Assembly (NCBI GenBank): GCA_021647625.1
Contig: JAKIUJ010000018.1
Coordinates: 1 to 38,915 of the forward strand
Source: Desulfobacula sp.
GTDB taxonomy: Bacteria > Desulfobacterota > Desulfobacteria > Desulfobacterales > Desulfobacteraceae
Direction of reading: 5' to 3'
Length of the DNA: 38,915 bases
Below, in pieces: positions 1 to 8,433 of this stretch. Within the stretch, counting starts at the first letter, position 1; the number at the start of each line of letters is the position of its first letter. Made by a program: the position numbers and the translations under genes. The notes below the pieces were generated by a model, which worked only from the letters and a program-made list of their open reading frames with translations, was not told the origin of the DNA and did no database searches.

Positions 1-708
1 TTCCTGATCTTCAATCGATGCTTTTGTTTGTAAATTCAGGTATTCAGAACGATTCCAGCCTATTGTATCTCCCTCCTGCAACTTTATATAGTCCAGATTC
101 GAAGACTCGACTTGTTCCATATGAGGAATGACATGGGCCAGATAAAGCTGGGTCTGAAATTCCTGGGCCAGGCTCAGGGCGTAGTCAAACGCCAGTTGTG
201 AATCCTGTGAAAAATCACAACCGACCAGGATACGCTTTAAATGAATGCCTTTTTGGAGATCAAGGTTACTCTCCCGTGGATGGAGCACCAGGAGCGGACA
301 GGATATAATGGACACCAAACGATCGGTAACAGAGCCAATTAAAAACCGTTTTACACCGGAGCCCCCATAGGTTGCCGCAATAACCATCTCAATTTGATTA
401 TTATCAACAACTTCACGGATCGCCTCTGCCGGATTTCCCGTCTCTATAAAGATCTCGCAATCAAGGCCAAGCGTTTGCGCCATCTTCTCAAGCTTTTCAC
501 GGGTACGATCAACTCGCTCGATTTCAATACTGGTATAGTCAACATATGGGGTCATATGACTGGAAACCATATAGGCCGAGGAAACAACATGGCATAAATA
601 TAGCTTGGAACCAAACTCCCTGGCCATTGCTTGGCCATATTGCAATACCATATCCGTGCAATCAGAAAAATCAATGGCACACATGATTTTTTTTGGTTGG
701 ATTCTCAT
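1..708 (-). CDS. Universal stress protein, two UspA domains, 3' end truncated by window edge
   Basis: Absent from ORF track because no stop lies in the window. Complement reads MRIQPKKIMCAIDFSDCTDMVLQYGQAMAREFGSKLYLCHVV... then a second Usp repeat (KRILVGCDFSQDSQLAFDYALSLAQEF); ATG at 706-708 preceded by AGGAGG. Confidence 0.9.
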   Translation of the reverse strand, partial: MRIQPKKIMCAIDFSDCTDMVLQYGQAMAREFGSKLYLCHVVSSAYMVSSHMTPYVDYTSIEIERVDRTREKLEKMAQTLGLDCEIFIETGNPAEAIREVVDNNQIEMVIAATYGGSGVKRFLIGSVTDRLVSIISCPLLVLHPRESNLDLQKGIHLKRILVGCDFSQDSQLAFDYALSLAQEFQTQLYLAHVIPHMEQVESSNLDYIKLQEGDTIGWNRSEYLNLQTKASIEDQE

Positions 709-920
709 AGATTTCCTCCTAATTTAATCATTAAATTCAATGGGGAGAGGCTCAATCAATTGCAAAACCTGTGGGAGAACGTGTCGAGATGCTTTTAAAA
801 AATTCATTGTCCGACATTTTTCAATTAGAAAGACGAGCACTCAATAGTACATTATGAATACCCTAATTTTAGTATTCGATATGGATATCGTCAAGCAGAA
901 TTTTAAAAGCTACTAACTAT

Positions 921-1031
921 GGCTAACGCATGTTGGCATAAATTTTAATTCTTTGTTTTACAGGTATTTGTGTAAAACGATAATTTCATTTGCGTTTACC
1001 TTCAAACCGTAACTATCTGAAATCATTAATA
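921..1031. repeat. Dispersed repeat copy R1
   Basis: ACGATAATTTCATTTGCGTTTACCTTCAAACCGTAACTATCTGAAATCATTAA (977-1029) differs from the reverse complement of R2 at 2 positions; weaker similarity extends upstream to ~921. Confidence 0.85.
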
Positions 1032-1161
1032 TGAAAAAATTATATGCGTTGGCCCTGGGCAGTGAGTAGATGTCCCTTGCTAAAAAAAGAAGAATGATTT
1101 AAAAAAAGACTTATCCTTAACCGCAGAGGGCACAGATAAACTCAGAAAGGATGTCAAAAAG

Positions 1162-1626
1162 ATGTTTGATGTAATAAAAAAAATGATTGGCAGCACCAAT
1201 GGCAAGGCACAGACTACAGACCAGGATGCTCTAACTGCCCATTTGGCATTGACCGTATTGCTGCTGGAGGCGGCCTATGCAGATGGCGAGTGCAGCAAAG
1301 AAGAAAAAGAGCATCTTGCTACAACACTTGTAACAAATTTTCAGATACCCAGGCAGGAAATCGATACCTTGCTTGCGGACAGCGATAAAGCACACAAAGA
1401 ATATGTGAGCCTTTTTCGTTATACTCGATTTATAAACGAAAATTTTTCCGAAAAACAAAAGATCGACATAATGGGATCTGTCTGGCGCATTATTCTGCTG
1501 GACGACCACCTTGAAGCACATGAAGATCACTTTGCCCACAAATTAGCAAGCCTTCTTGGCCTGAGCCATGGCGACTTGATTGATGCCAAAATGCGGGCAA
1601 GAAAACAACTAAGGAACGGAAATTAA
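1162..1626 (+). CDS. TerB-like (tellurite resistance/cobalamin-associated) domain protein
   Basis: LALTVLLLEAAYADGECSKEEKEHLATTL...LLDDHLEAHEDHFAHKLASLLGLS is typical of TerB-like helical acidic domains. Confidence 0.8.
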   Translation: MFDVIKKMIGSTNGKAQTTDQDALTAHLALTVLLLEAAYADGECSKEEKEHLATTLVTNFQIPRQEIDTLLADSDKAHKEYVSLFRYTRFINENFSEKQKIDIMGSVWRIILLDDHLEAHEDHFAHKLASLLGLSHGDLIDAKMRARKQLRNGN

Positions 1627-1627
1627 A

Positions 1628-1775
1628 TAGTGTTTGAACGAAAACCCACCCATCTGCTTCGTTGCTGCAAAATCCTGAAATCCTCATGTACTATAGTACA
1701 CTCCGGTTTCAGCATTTCTTGCGCCTTGCATATGGGCAACTTTTCGTCCAAACACGAGTTTTCGGTCAGGCACTA
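1628..1775. repeat. MITE-like palindromic element (element A)
   Basis: Termini TAGTGTTTGAACGAAAAC ... GTTTTCGGTCAGGCACTA are inverted (15/18 by eye). Central perfect palindrome TGTACTATAGTACA at 1687-1700. Starts 2 bp after the TerB stop codon. Confidence 0.7.
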
Positions 1776-1886
1776 AGTATGAAAATATGGAAAATCTCAA
1801 TACAAAATCCAATTGTCATAGTTATTAACGTTTTGACATCCAGCACTCAGGCTTTATACTTCAAAAACAATTTTTTTATTGAATAA

Positions 1887-2729
1887 ATGCAGGTCCGACA
1901 GATGATAACAGAACATATTATTGAAAACGGTTCAGGAAACACAAACGAAGATGCACTGATTCTTGAAAATAGCATTTATGGTGTTTTTGACGGAGCAACC
2001 AGCCTGGACAGTCAGACATTTGAAAATGGTAAGACCGGGGGCCAGATTGCATCAGCTACTGCCCGATCTGTTTTTTCCAGAAACTGTCACCCGCTGGACA
2101 AGCTTGCCCAAAGTGCAAACATGGAAATATTAAACCAGATGCACAAGCATGGTGTGGATATCTCAGCAAAAGAGAATCTGTGGAGTACCAGTGCTGCTGT
2201 CATCAGGATAAAAAAAGATATGCTTGAATGGGTCCAGACCGGCGATGCCGTCATTGTTCTGATATATAAAGACAAATCTCATAAGGTATTAGTGGTGCAG
2301 GAAGATCTTGACCATGAAACTTTGACCATGTGGAAAAAACTCGCAAAAAAAGATGTTGCAACTGCCGGAAAAAAAGGAATACATAAATTATTACAAAGAC
2401 AGATCAAAAAAATCCGGGCCGGTATGAATAAGACATATGGTGTGCTTAACGGTGAAAAAGAGGCAGATCACTTTTTAAACCACGGTATTGAATCCCTGGA
2501 TCAGGTTGCAAGTATCCTTTTATTCACCGATGGGCTTTCATTGCCTCAAAAAACACCTGCAAAATTTAAAGATTTTGCTCCCCTGGTTGATCTTTACCTG
2601 GCCCTTGGTCTAAATGGCTTGAAAAACAAGATTCGTACAATGGAGAAAAATGATCCAGACTGTACCAGATACCCAAGGTTTAAATGTCATGATGACATTG
2701 CTGCCATAGCCATTACCTGTCAAAATTAG
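1887..2729 (+). CDS. PP2C-family (PPM-type) protein phosphatase
   Basis: PPM motifs in order: NEDALI, GVFDGATSLD, GKTGGQIAS, WVQTGDAVIVLI, ILLFTDGLS, DDIAAIAI. Start may be the ATG at 1902. Confidence 0.8.
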   Translation: MQVRQMITEHIIENGSGNTNEDALILENSIYGVFDGATSLDSQTFENGKTGGQIASATARSVFSRNCHPLDKLAQSANMEILNQMHKHGVDISAKENLWSTSAAVIRIKKDMLEWVQTGDAVIVLIYKDKSHKVLVVQEDLDHETLTMWKKLAKKDVATAGKKGIHKLLQRQIKKIRAGMNKTYGVLNGEKEADHFLNHGIESLDQVASILLFTDGLSLPQKTPAKFKDFAPLVDLYLALGLNGLKNKIRTMEKNDPDCTRYPRFKCHDDIAAIAITCQN

Positions 2730-3972
2730 ACAAAGCCTTTTCATACACAGATTCAATTCTTGAAAATACTTTTTGCCAGGAATATTGTTCTGTGATTTTT
2801 TTTGCGGCTGTCATATCTGGCTGACGGTTTTCCAGTACCTTGCCCACAACATTGCCAATTGTATCTGCAAGCCTGTCTTCAAGAAGGCCCATATCCTTTT
2901 GAAAAGGCGAATCAATGGTTTCAAGCAGGGGAAGTTCCACCATATCAACCATGCGGCTTTCTGAGCCGCCCAGGATTTCTCTTGTTCCGGGAAGAGAAGT
3001 TGTGATTACTCTGCACCCTGATGCAAGAGCCTCCATGAGAACAAGTGGTAATCCTTCAAAAAACGAAGGCAGTATAAAAATATGGGCACGGCGCATCAAT
3101 GCGGCAAGATCCAGATGACTTAATGCCCCATGGACAATTACCCGGCCTTTGAATTCTTCAGCCAGAGACAGACATTCTTCTTTTTCCCTGCCGCTGCTGG
3201 TTCCGGCCATATGAAGCCGCCATGAGGGATGGCCTGTCTTCCCGTCCATGTTTTTCTCATCTAACCGGGCAAGGGATTTTAACAGCCAGGGCACCCCCTT
3301 TGCCCGGCTTAATTTTCCTGCATATAGTATTTCCACAGGGCCTGACTGCGCTTTTATATCATCAAAAAACATCGAATCATCATATCCGCCCCCCACAATA
3401 TCTATTTTTTCAGGATCAATGGAATGGATTCTTTTTATCTCTTTTTTCTGAAAATGGCTCAGAGACATGATCCTGTCTATATTACGGCATGCTGTTTGAA
3501 CGTCCCTGCCAATATCAGGGCACAGCGAAAACTGTCTCAGGCAGGTGCCATGGCAGGTTGTCACCATAGGAAGATCAGGCAGAAGAATTCTCGCTGTCTT
3601 TGATGCAAGCCAGAGATGATGAGTATGGATAATATCCGGTCGGAATCCGGCCTGTGCATCAAAAATCTTTTTTTTAAACGCTATCGTATAGCGGAGTGCC
3701 TGATCCTGGGTCAGGGTTGAAAAAACCGTACTTTCATAGGGCATCACATCGCTCATGCCAGGAACAGGAAAGTCAAGATCTTTTGTATTGAACCTTACAA
3801 AATCAGTGTTTTTGGGTGGTATGATTAAAGAGTCCAGTGTAAAATCTCCCTGGATGCCTGCAATAAGAAAATTATCATGGCCTTTAGCGGCTGTATGCTT
3901 TATTACAGCCTGTATATATTTACCGCTTCCGGTATGATCAGGCAACTGGCTTAATATATGCAGAATTTTCAT
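2713..3972 (-). CDS. GT4-type glycosyltransferase
   Basis: N-terminal MKILHILSQLPDHTGSGKYIQAVI, DIIHTHHLW, EILYAGKLSRAKGVPWLL, FILPSFFEGLPLVLMEALASGCRVI motifs of GT-B/GT4 enzymes. Confidence 0.88.
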   Translation of the reverse strand: MKILHILSQLPDHTGSGKYIQAVIKHTAAKGHDNFLIAGIQGDFTLDSLIIPPKNTDFVRFNTKDLDFPVPGMSDVMPYESTVFSTLTQDQALRYTIAFKKKIFDAQAGFRPDIIHTHHLWLASKTARILLPDLPMVTTCHGTCLRQFSLCPDIGRDVQTACRNIDRIMSLSHFQKKEIKRIHSIDPEKIDIVGGGYDDSMFFDDIKAQSGPVEILYAGKLSRAKGVPWLLKSLARLDEKNMDGKTGHPSWRLHMAGTSSGREKEECLSLAEEFKGRVIVHGALSHLDLAALMRRAHIFILPSFFEGLPLVLMEALASGCRVITTSLPGTREILGGSESRMVDMVELPLLETIDSPFQKDMGLLEDRLADTIGNVVGKVLENRQPDMTAAKKITEQYSWQKVFSRIESVYEKALSNFDR

Positions 3973-4053
3973 GACCTGATAAATATCACAGGGATTTTCA
4001 GATTAACAGCAGAATTCTTAACTTTTGCTTTATATGAAATCATAAAATCAGAC

Positions 4054-4082
4054 TTGAAAATTGGCAATAGAGTCCTTATATT
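4054..4082 (+). promoter_or_regulatory. Candidate sigma70 promoter for fmdB-hemC-cobA/hemD-moaA
   Basis: TTGAAA (4054-4059), 17-bp spacer, TATATT (4077-4082), 39 bp upstream of the fmdB-like ATG. Confidence 0.55.
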
Positions 4083-4121
4083 GGTTTGTTTACTTGAACT
4101 ATAAATGAATGAAGGTGGAAA

Positions 4122-4364
4122 ATGCCAATTTATGAATATAAATGCAATGACTGCGACAAAGATTTTGAAACACTTGTAATGGGCAGTACCAAGCCCGAAT
4201 GCCCGTCATGCGACAGTAAAGACCTTTCAAGGCTCATGTCTGCCTGTGGATTTATTTCAAAATCATCCGGGCCTGGTGGACAAACCCAGGTGACATCATC
4301 CGCCGGTTCCTCCGGGTGCAGCGGCTGTGCATCCAGCAACTGCGGTTCCTGCGGGGTCGGATAA
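4122..4364 (+). CDS. FmdB-family zinc-ribbon protein
   Basis: MPIYEYKCNDCDKDFETLV...KPECPSCDSKDLSRLMS, with Gly/Ser/Cys-rich C terminus. Confidence 0.92.
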   Translation: MPIYEYKCNDCDKDFETLVMGSTKPECPSCDSKDLSRLMSACGFISKSSGPGGQTQVTSSAGSSGCSGCASSNCGSCGVG

Positions 4365-4369
4365 CAGAT

Positions 4370-5302
4370 ATGAAAAAATATATTACCATTGGCACCCGGG
4401 GCAGTCAGCTGGCCCTTTGGCAGGCCAATTTTATCAAATCTGAAATTGAGCGCCTTTTTGACGGTATCAGTGTCAAACTCAATATTATCAAAACAACCGG
4501 TGACCGGATTACGGATCGGCCCCTTGCTGATGTCGGCGGCAAGGGACTGTTTGTCAAAGAGATTGAGAGCGCCCTTTTAAATGGTGACATTGATCTGGCT
4601 GTTCACAGCATGAAGGATATGCCGGGCGAGTTGCCAAAAGGTCTTATTATCGGTGCCATTCCTGAGCGTGAAAATCCTTTTGATGTCATGATTTCCAAAG
4701 ATAACAGCAAACTTTGTGATTATAAAAAAGGTGCTAAAATCGGCACCTCAAGTCTTCGGCGAGCCTCACAAATAAAGCATGTTCGACCGGATGTTATTAT
4801 CGAATCCATTCGCGGCAATCTGGACACCCGAATTAAAAAACTCAAATCAGGTCAATATGATGCCATTGTTCTTGCTGCTGCAGGACTCAGAAGGCTTGAA
4901 CAGGCAAACGAAATCACAGAATACCTGGATGATGAAATCATGGTTCCGGCTGTGGGACAGGGTGCTCTCTGCATTGAAACCCGGGAAAACGATCCTGATA
5001 TTGCGCCCATATTGGAAAAGCTGGATCACTTTGAAACAAATATCTGTGTGACAGGGGAACGCGCCTTTTTAAAACAAATTGAGGGTTCATGCCACATCCC
5101 TGTTGCCTGTTATGGAAAATTAATTGAAAAACAAGTTGAACTGACCGCCATTGTTGCTTCGGAAGACGGTCGGCAGGTGATCAAAGAACAAATTGTATCC
5201 TCCTTTGAAGACATCATAAAAAACGGTCGGATTCTGGCTGATCGGGTTCTTGATAAAGGTGGAAAAAAAATATTGGAGCAATTGAATTCAAATGACAAAT
5301 AA
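4370..5302 (+). CDS. hemC: Hydroxymethylbilane synthase (porphobilinogen deaminase)
   Basis: Begins MKKYITIGTRGSQLALWQA; contains DLAVHSMKDMP, GTSSLRRASQ, ERAFLKQIEGSCHIPVACYG. Start moved from ORF-track 4316 to ATG 4370. Confidence 0.97.
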   Translation: MKKYITIGTRGSQLALWQANFIKSEIERLFDGISVKLNIIKTTGDRITDRPLADVGGKGLFVKEIESALLNGDIDLAVHSMKDMPGELPKGLIIGAIPERENPFDVMISKDNSKLCDYKKGAKIGTSSLRRASQIKHVRPDVIIESIRGNLDTRIKKLKSGQYDAIVLAAAGLRRLEQANEITEYLDDEIMVPAVGQGALCIETRENDPDIAPILEKLDHFETNICVTGERAFLKQIEGSCHIPVACYGKLIEKQVELTAIVASEDGRQVIKEQIVSSFEDIIKNGRILADRVLDKGGKKILEQLNSNDK

Positions 5303-6821
5303 GAATGGCACGGTATATCTCATTGGTGCAGGTCCAGGCGATCCCGGGCTTTTAACCATTAAAGCAAAAAACTGTATCGAGAATGCAGATGTTGTGGTTT
5401 ATGATTACCTTGCATCCCCCTATTTGCTCGATTATGCAAAGCCGGATGCCCTGATTATTTATGTGGGAAAAAAAGGTGGTGATCACACCCTGACCCAGGA
5501 TAAAATCAACCTGCTTTTGGTTGAAAAGGCGAAACAAGGCCTTGATGTGGCACGGCTCAAAGGCGGCGATCCCTTTGTATTCGGCCGGGGTGGAGAAGAA
5601 GCCCAGATGTTGCTGGGTCACGGGGTGTCTTATGAAGTCATACCCGGTGTCACATCTGCAATAGCAGCCCCTGCCTACGCCGGTATCCCGGTGACCCACA
5701 GGGACCATACCTCTTTTGTATCCTTTATCACAGGCCATGAGAATCCCGATAAAAAAGACTCCAGCATGCAATGGGATGTCTATGCAAAATCCGATGCCAC
5801 CCTTGTCTTTTTAATGGGGGTTAAAAACCTTTCCAACATTGTTAAAAACCTGGTTGCCAACGGTAAAGATGCTTCAACTCCGATTGCCCTGGTACGCTGG
5901 GGGACAACCACCCGTCAGCAGACCGTTACCGGTACCCTTGAAACCATTGTTGACATAGTAAAAGAGGCGAAAATAAAATCACCTTCCATTATTATTATCG
6001 GTCATGTGGTGTCATTAAGGGATGAGCTTGCCTGGTTTGATAAAAAAGCCCTGTTTGGTAAACGTATTGTGATTACCCGGGCCAGGGCCCAGGCCAGTGG
6101 TCTTGTATCGGAACTCACTCAATTAGGGGCAAACTGTATTGAAATTCCCACCATTGAGATTGCCCCCCCCAAAGACATCAATCCCTTAAAACAATCCATT
6201 GAAAATATAAACCATTATGACTGGCTTGTCTTCACCAGTGTGAACGGGGTAAAATTCTTCTTTGACACCTTGTTTGATATGGAAAAAGATGTCCGATGTC
6301 TCGGCCATTTAAAATTTGCCTGTATCGGACCTGTGACAAAAGAGAGATTAAAAGATTACGGTATTATCAGTGACATTCTGCCCAATACCTATCGGGCGGA
6401 AAGTGTGATTGAGGCATTTTCCACGGTTGAGATAAAAAATAAAAAAGTATTGCTGCCCCGGGCGAAAATTGCCCGGACCATTCTGCCCGAAGAATTATCA
6501 AAAATGGGGGCACAGGTTGATGAGGTAACTGCATATGAAACACGGCTGGATGCCGATGGAAAAGACGAGTTGATTGAATTGTTGGAATCAAAAAAAATTG
6601 ATGCAATAACCTTTACCAGTTCATCCACTGTGTCCAATTTCATGTCCCTGCTGGAAGGTAATGACGTCCATGCCCTGTTAAAGGATGTTCAGGTGTCATC
6701 CATTGGACCCATTACATCGGATACGGCAAGATCGCTTGGAATTGAACCTGATATTGAAGCTGCCACCTATACCATACCCGGCCTTGTGGATGCACTATTG
6801 GCACACTATAATAAGGGATAA
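5292..6821 (+). CDS. cobA/hemD: Fused uroporphyrinogen-III C-methyltransferase / uroporphyrinogen-III synthase
   Basis: N-terminal SUMT motifs VYLIGAGPGDPGLLTIKA, RLKGGDPFVFGRGGEEA, PGVTSAIAAPAYAGIPVTHR; C-terminal HemD domain from ~RIVITRARAQASGL to end. Overlaps hemC by 11 bp. Confidence 0.95.
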   Translation: MTNKNGTVYLIGAGPGDPGLLTIKAKNCIENADVVVYDYLASPYLLDYAKPDALIIYVGKKGGDHTLTQDKINLLLVEKAKQGLDVARLKGGDPFVFGRGGEEAQMLLGHGVSYEVIPGVTSAIAAPAYAGIPVTHRDHTSFVSFITGHENPDKKDSSMQWDVYAKSDATLVFLMGVKNLSNIVKNLVANGKDASTPIALVRWGTTTRQQTVTGTLETIVDIVKEAKIKSPSIIIIGHVVSLRDELAWFDKKALFGKRIVITRARAQASGLVSELTQLGANCIEIPTIEIAPPKDINPLKQSIENINHYDWLVFTSVNGVKFFFDTLFDMEKDVRCLGHLKFACIGPVTKERLKDYGIISDILPNTYRAESVIEAFSTVEIKNKKVLLPRAKIARTILPEELSKMGAQVDEVTAYETRLDADGKDELIELLESKKIDAITFTSSSTVSNFMSLLEGNDVHALLKDVQVSSIGPITSDTARSLGIEPDIEAATYTIPGLVDALLAHYNKG

Positions 6822-6826
6822 CAACA

Positions 6827-7810
6827 ATGATTGCCGGCGGTCGTTCTATCAATTATCTTCGTATTTCCGTTACTGATCGATGTAATTTCAGGTGCAAATA
6901 CTGTGTTCCTTCTTCCCCGCTTAAAGTTATCGCACATAAAAAAATTGCCCGGTATGAAGAGATATTACGGATCACCAAGCTTGCCTGCGATCTTGGAATT
7001 ACAAAGGTCAGGATTACCGGCGGAGAACCCTTTGTCAGAAAAGGTATCCTGAACTTTCTGGAACAATTGTGCACCATAGAACGTCTCAAAGATATCTCCA
7101 TTACTACCAATGGTGCCTTGCTGACCCAGGAAAAAATTGAGCGATTAATTAAAATGGGTATCAATCGCCTGAACTTCAGTCTAGATACCCTTAACCCGCA
7201 AAAATTTTTCAAAATTACCCAAAGAGATCGATTTCAAAAGGTTTGGGATGTCATCCATACGGCTCACAAACTTGGAATTACGCCGATAAAAATTAATGCT
7301 GTGATTTTAAGAGGCTTAAATGATGATGAAATAGAAGAGATCACCGGCCTCACCCTTAAATACCCGTTTCATATCCGCTTTATTGAATATATGCCCATGG
7401 GAGATTCGGATGTTGAAAAGAAACAGCAGATACTGACCGATGAGATCATTGAAAAAATTGAAACCCGATATGGAAAACTGATCCCCATTCAGCGATCAAA
7501 AAATGATGGCCCAGCCAAAAAATACCAGATCCCGAATGCCAGGGGTATTGTCGGATTTATCACGGCCATCAGCTCCCATTTCTGTAGTGATTGCAATCGG
7601 TTGAGACTGACCTCCCGGGGAACCTTGAGGCCCTGCCTGCTCAACAATTATGAAAAAGATATTCTCAATCCGTTGAGAAATGGAGCCACAGACGAAGAAC
7701 TCAAAGAGATCATCCTAACTGCCTTGACCAAAAAGCCTGCTTTTCACGGTTTATCCGATTCAAATGCCAAAGGCATTCCCATCAGTCATATGACATCGAT
7801 TGGCGGTTAA
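6827..7810 (+). CDS. moaA: GTP 3',8-cyclase (MoaA), radical SAM
   Basis: LRISVTDRCNFRCKYCVP radical-SAM CxxxCxxC; C-terminal second cluster FCSDCNRLRLTSRGTLRPCL; ends in -IGG as MoaA proteins do. Confidence 0.93.
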   Translation: MIAGGRSINYLRISVTDRCNFRCKYCVPSSPLKVIAHKKIARYEEILRITKLACDLGITKVRITGGEPFVRKGILNFLEQLCTIERLKDISITTNGALLTQEKIERLIKMGINRLNFSLDTLNPQKFFKITQRDRFQKVWDVIHTAHKLGITPIKINAVILRGLNDDEIEEITGLTLKYPFHIRFIEYMPMGDSDVEKKQQILTDEIIEKIETRYGKLIPIQRSKNDGPAKKYQIPNARGIVGFITAISSHFCSDCNRLRLTSRGTLRPCLLNNYEKDILNPLRNGATDEELKEIILTALTKKPAFHGLSDSNAKGIPISHMTSIGG

Positions 7811-7908
7811 AACCGTTTCCTCTCCTTTTTTTTATATTTTTTTTAATCAATTAATGAACGTTTTAATCTCCTTGGTGTCATTGGTATTAAGAAAAGCAAA
7901 CAAAGAAA

Positions 7909-7928
7909 CAAGCAAATGCTTTTGCTTG
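7909..7928 (+). promoter_or_regulatory. Leader hairpin upstream of the 7949 ORF
   Basis: CAAGCAAA-TGCT-TTTGCTTG, perfect 8-bp stem and 4-nt loop, followed by SD AAGGAG and ATG 7949. Confidence 0.45.
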
Positions 7929-7948
7929 AATTTTAAGGAGAAGAATAA

Positions 7949-8386
7949 ATGAAACAAATCATTGCCATTACAACAGGATTACTAATGATCATGGGCATCA
8001 TTTCGGTGTCAGCAGCACATGCAGGAGCAGCAAGGCGACATACCATTGAGGGGTTTGTGCTGGGAACCGGCGTTGCTCTTCTGGGAACTGCCATCTTCCA
8101 GGAAATGAATAAGGATGCCGCACCACGCCCTGCCTATACACGTCACTGGCCTGACCGGTATGAAGAAGAGGGATTCAAACAATATAAATATAGACATCAT
8201 AGAAAATATGCCGAAAGAACGCGAGGGCACTGGGAATCGGAACGTGTGTGGATTGCTCCTGTTTACGAAAAAAGATGGAATCCCGGCCATTATAACAGAA
8301 CAGGGACATGGATGAGTGGTCGTTATGAAAATTTTGTGATAGAACAGGGGCATTGGGCAAAGAATAAAGTGTGGGTCCGGCATTAA
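7949..8386 (+). CDS. Small exported/envelope protein, W/Y/R-rich, function unknown
   Basis: Signal peptide MKQIIAITTGLLMIMGIISVSAAHAGA; C-terminal repeating RGHWESERVW...NPGHYNRTGTWMSGRYENFVIEQGHWAKNKVWV. Confidence 0.75.
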   Translation: MKQIIAITTGLLMIMGIISVSAAHAGAARRHTIEGFVLGTGVALLGTAIFQEMNKDAAPRPAYTRHWPDRYEEEGFKQYKYRHHRKYAERTRGHWESERVWIAPVYEKRWNPGHYNRTGTWMSGRYENFVIEQGHWAKNKVWVRH

Positions 8387-8433
8387 CCAAAGACTTGGCA
8401 TTAATCAAAGATATGGACAATACCTGATATATT

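Noticed and set aside
877-890. CGATATGGATATCG palindrome and nearby GAATAC-N10-GTATTC
   Set aside because: Plausible operators but single occurrences with no assigned regulator; not enough support.
5352-5771. 139-aa minus-strand ORF
   Set aside because: Antisense to the conserved SUMT domain; no domain or RBS support.
8009-8401. 130-aa minus-strand ORF
   Set aside because: Antisense to the 7949 exported-protein gene, which has a signal peptide and RBS; Cys/His-rich composition looks like antisense artefact.
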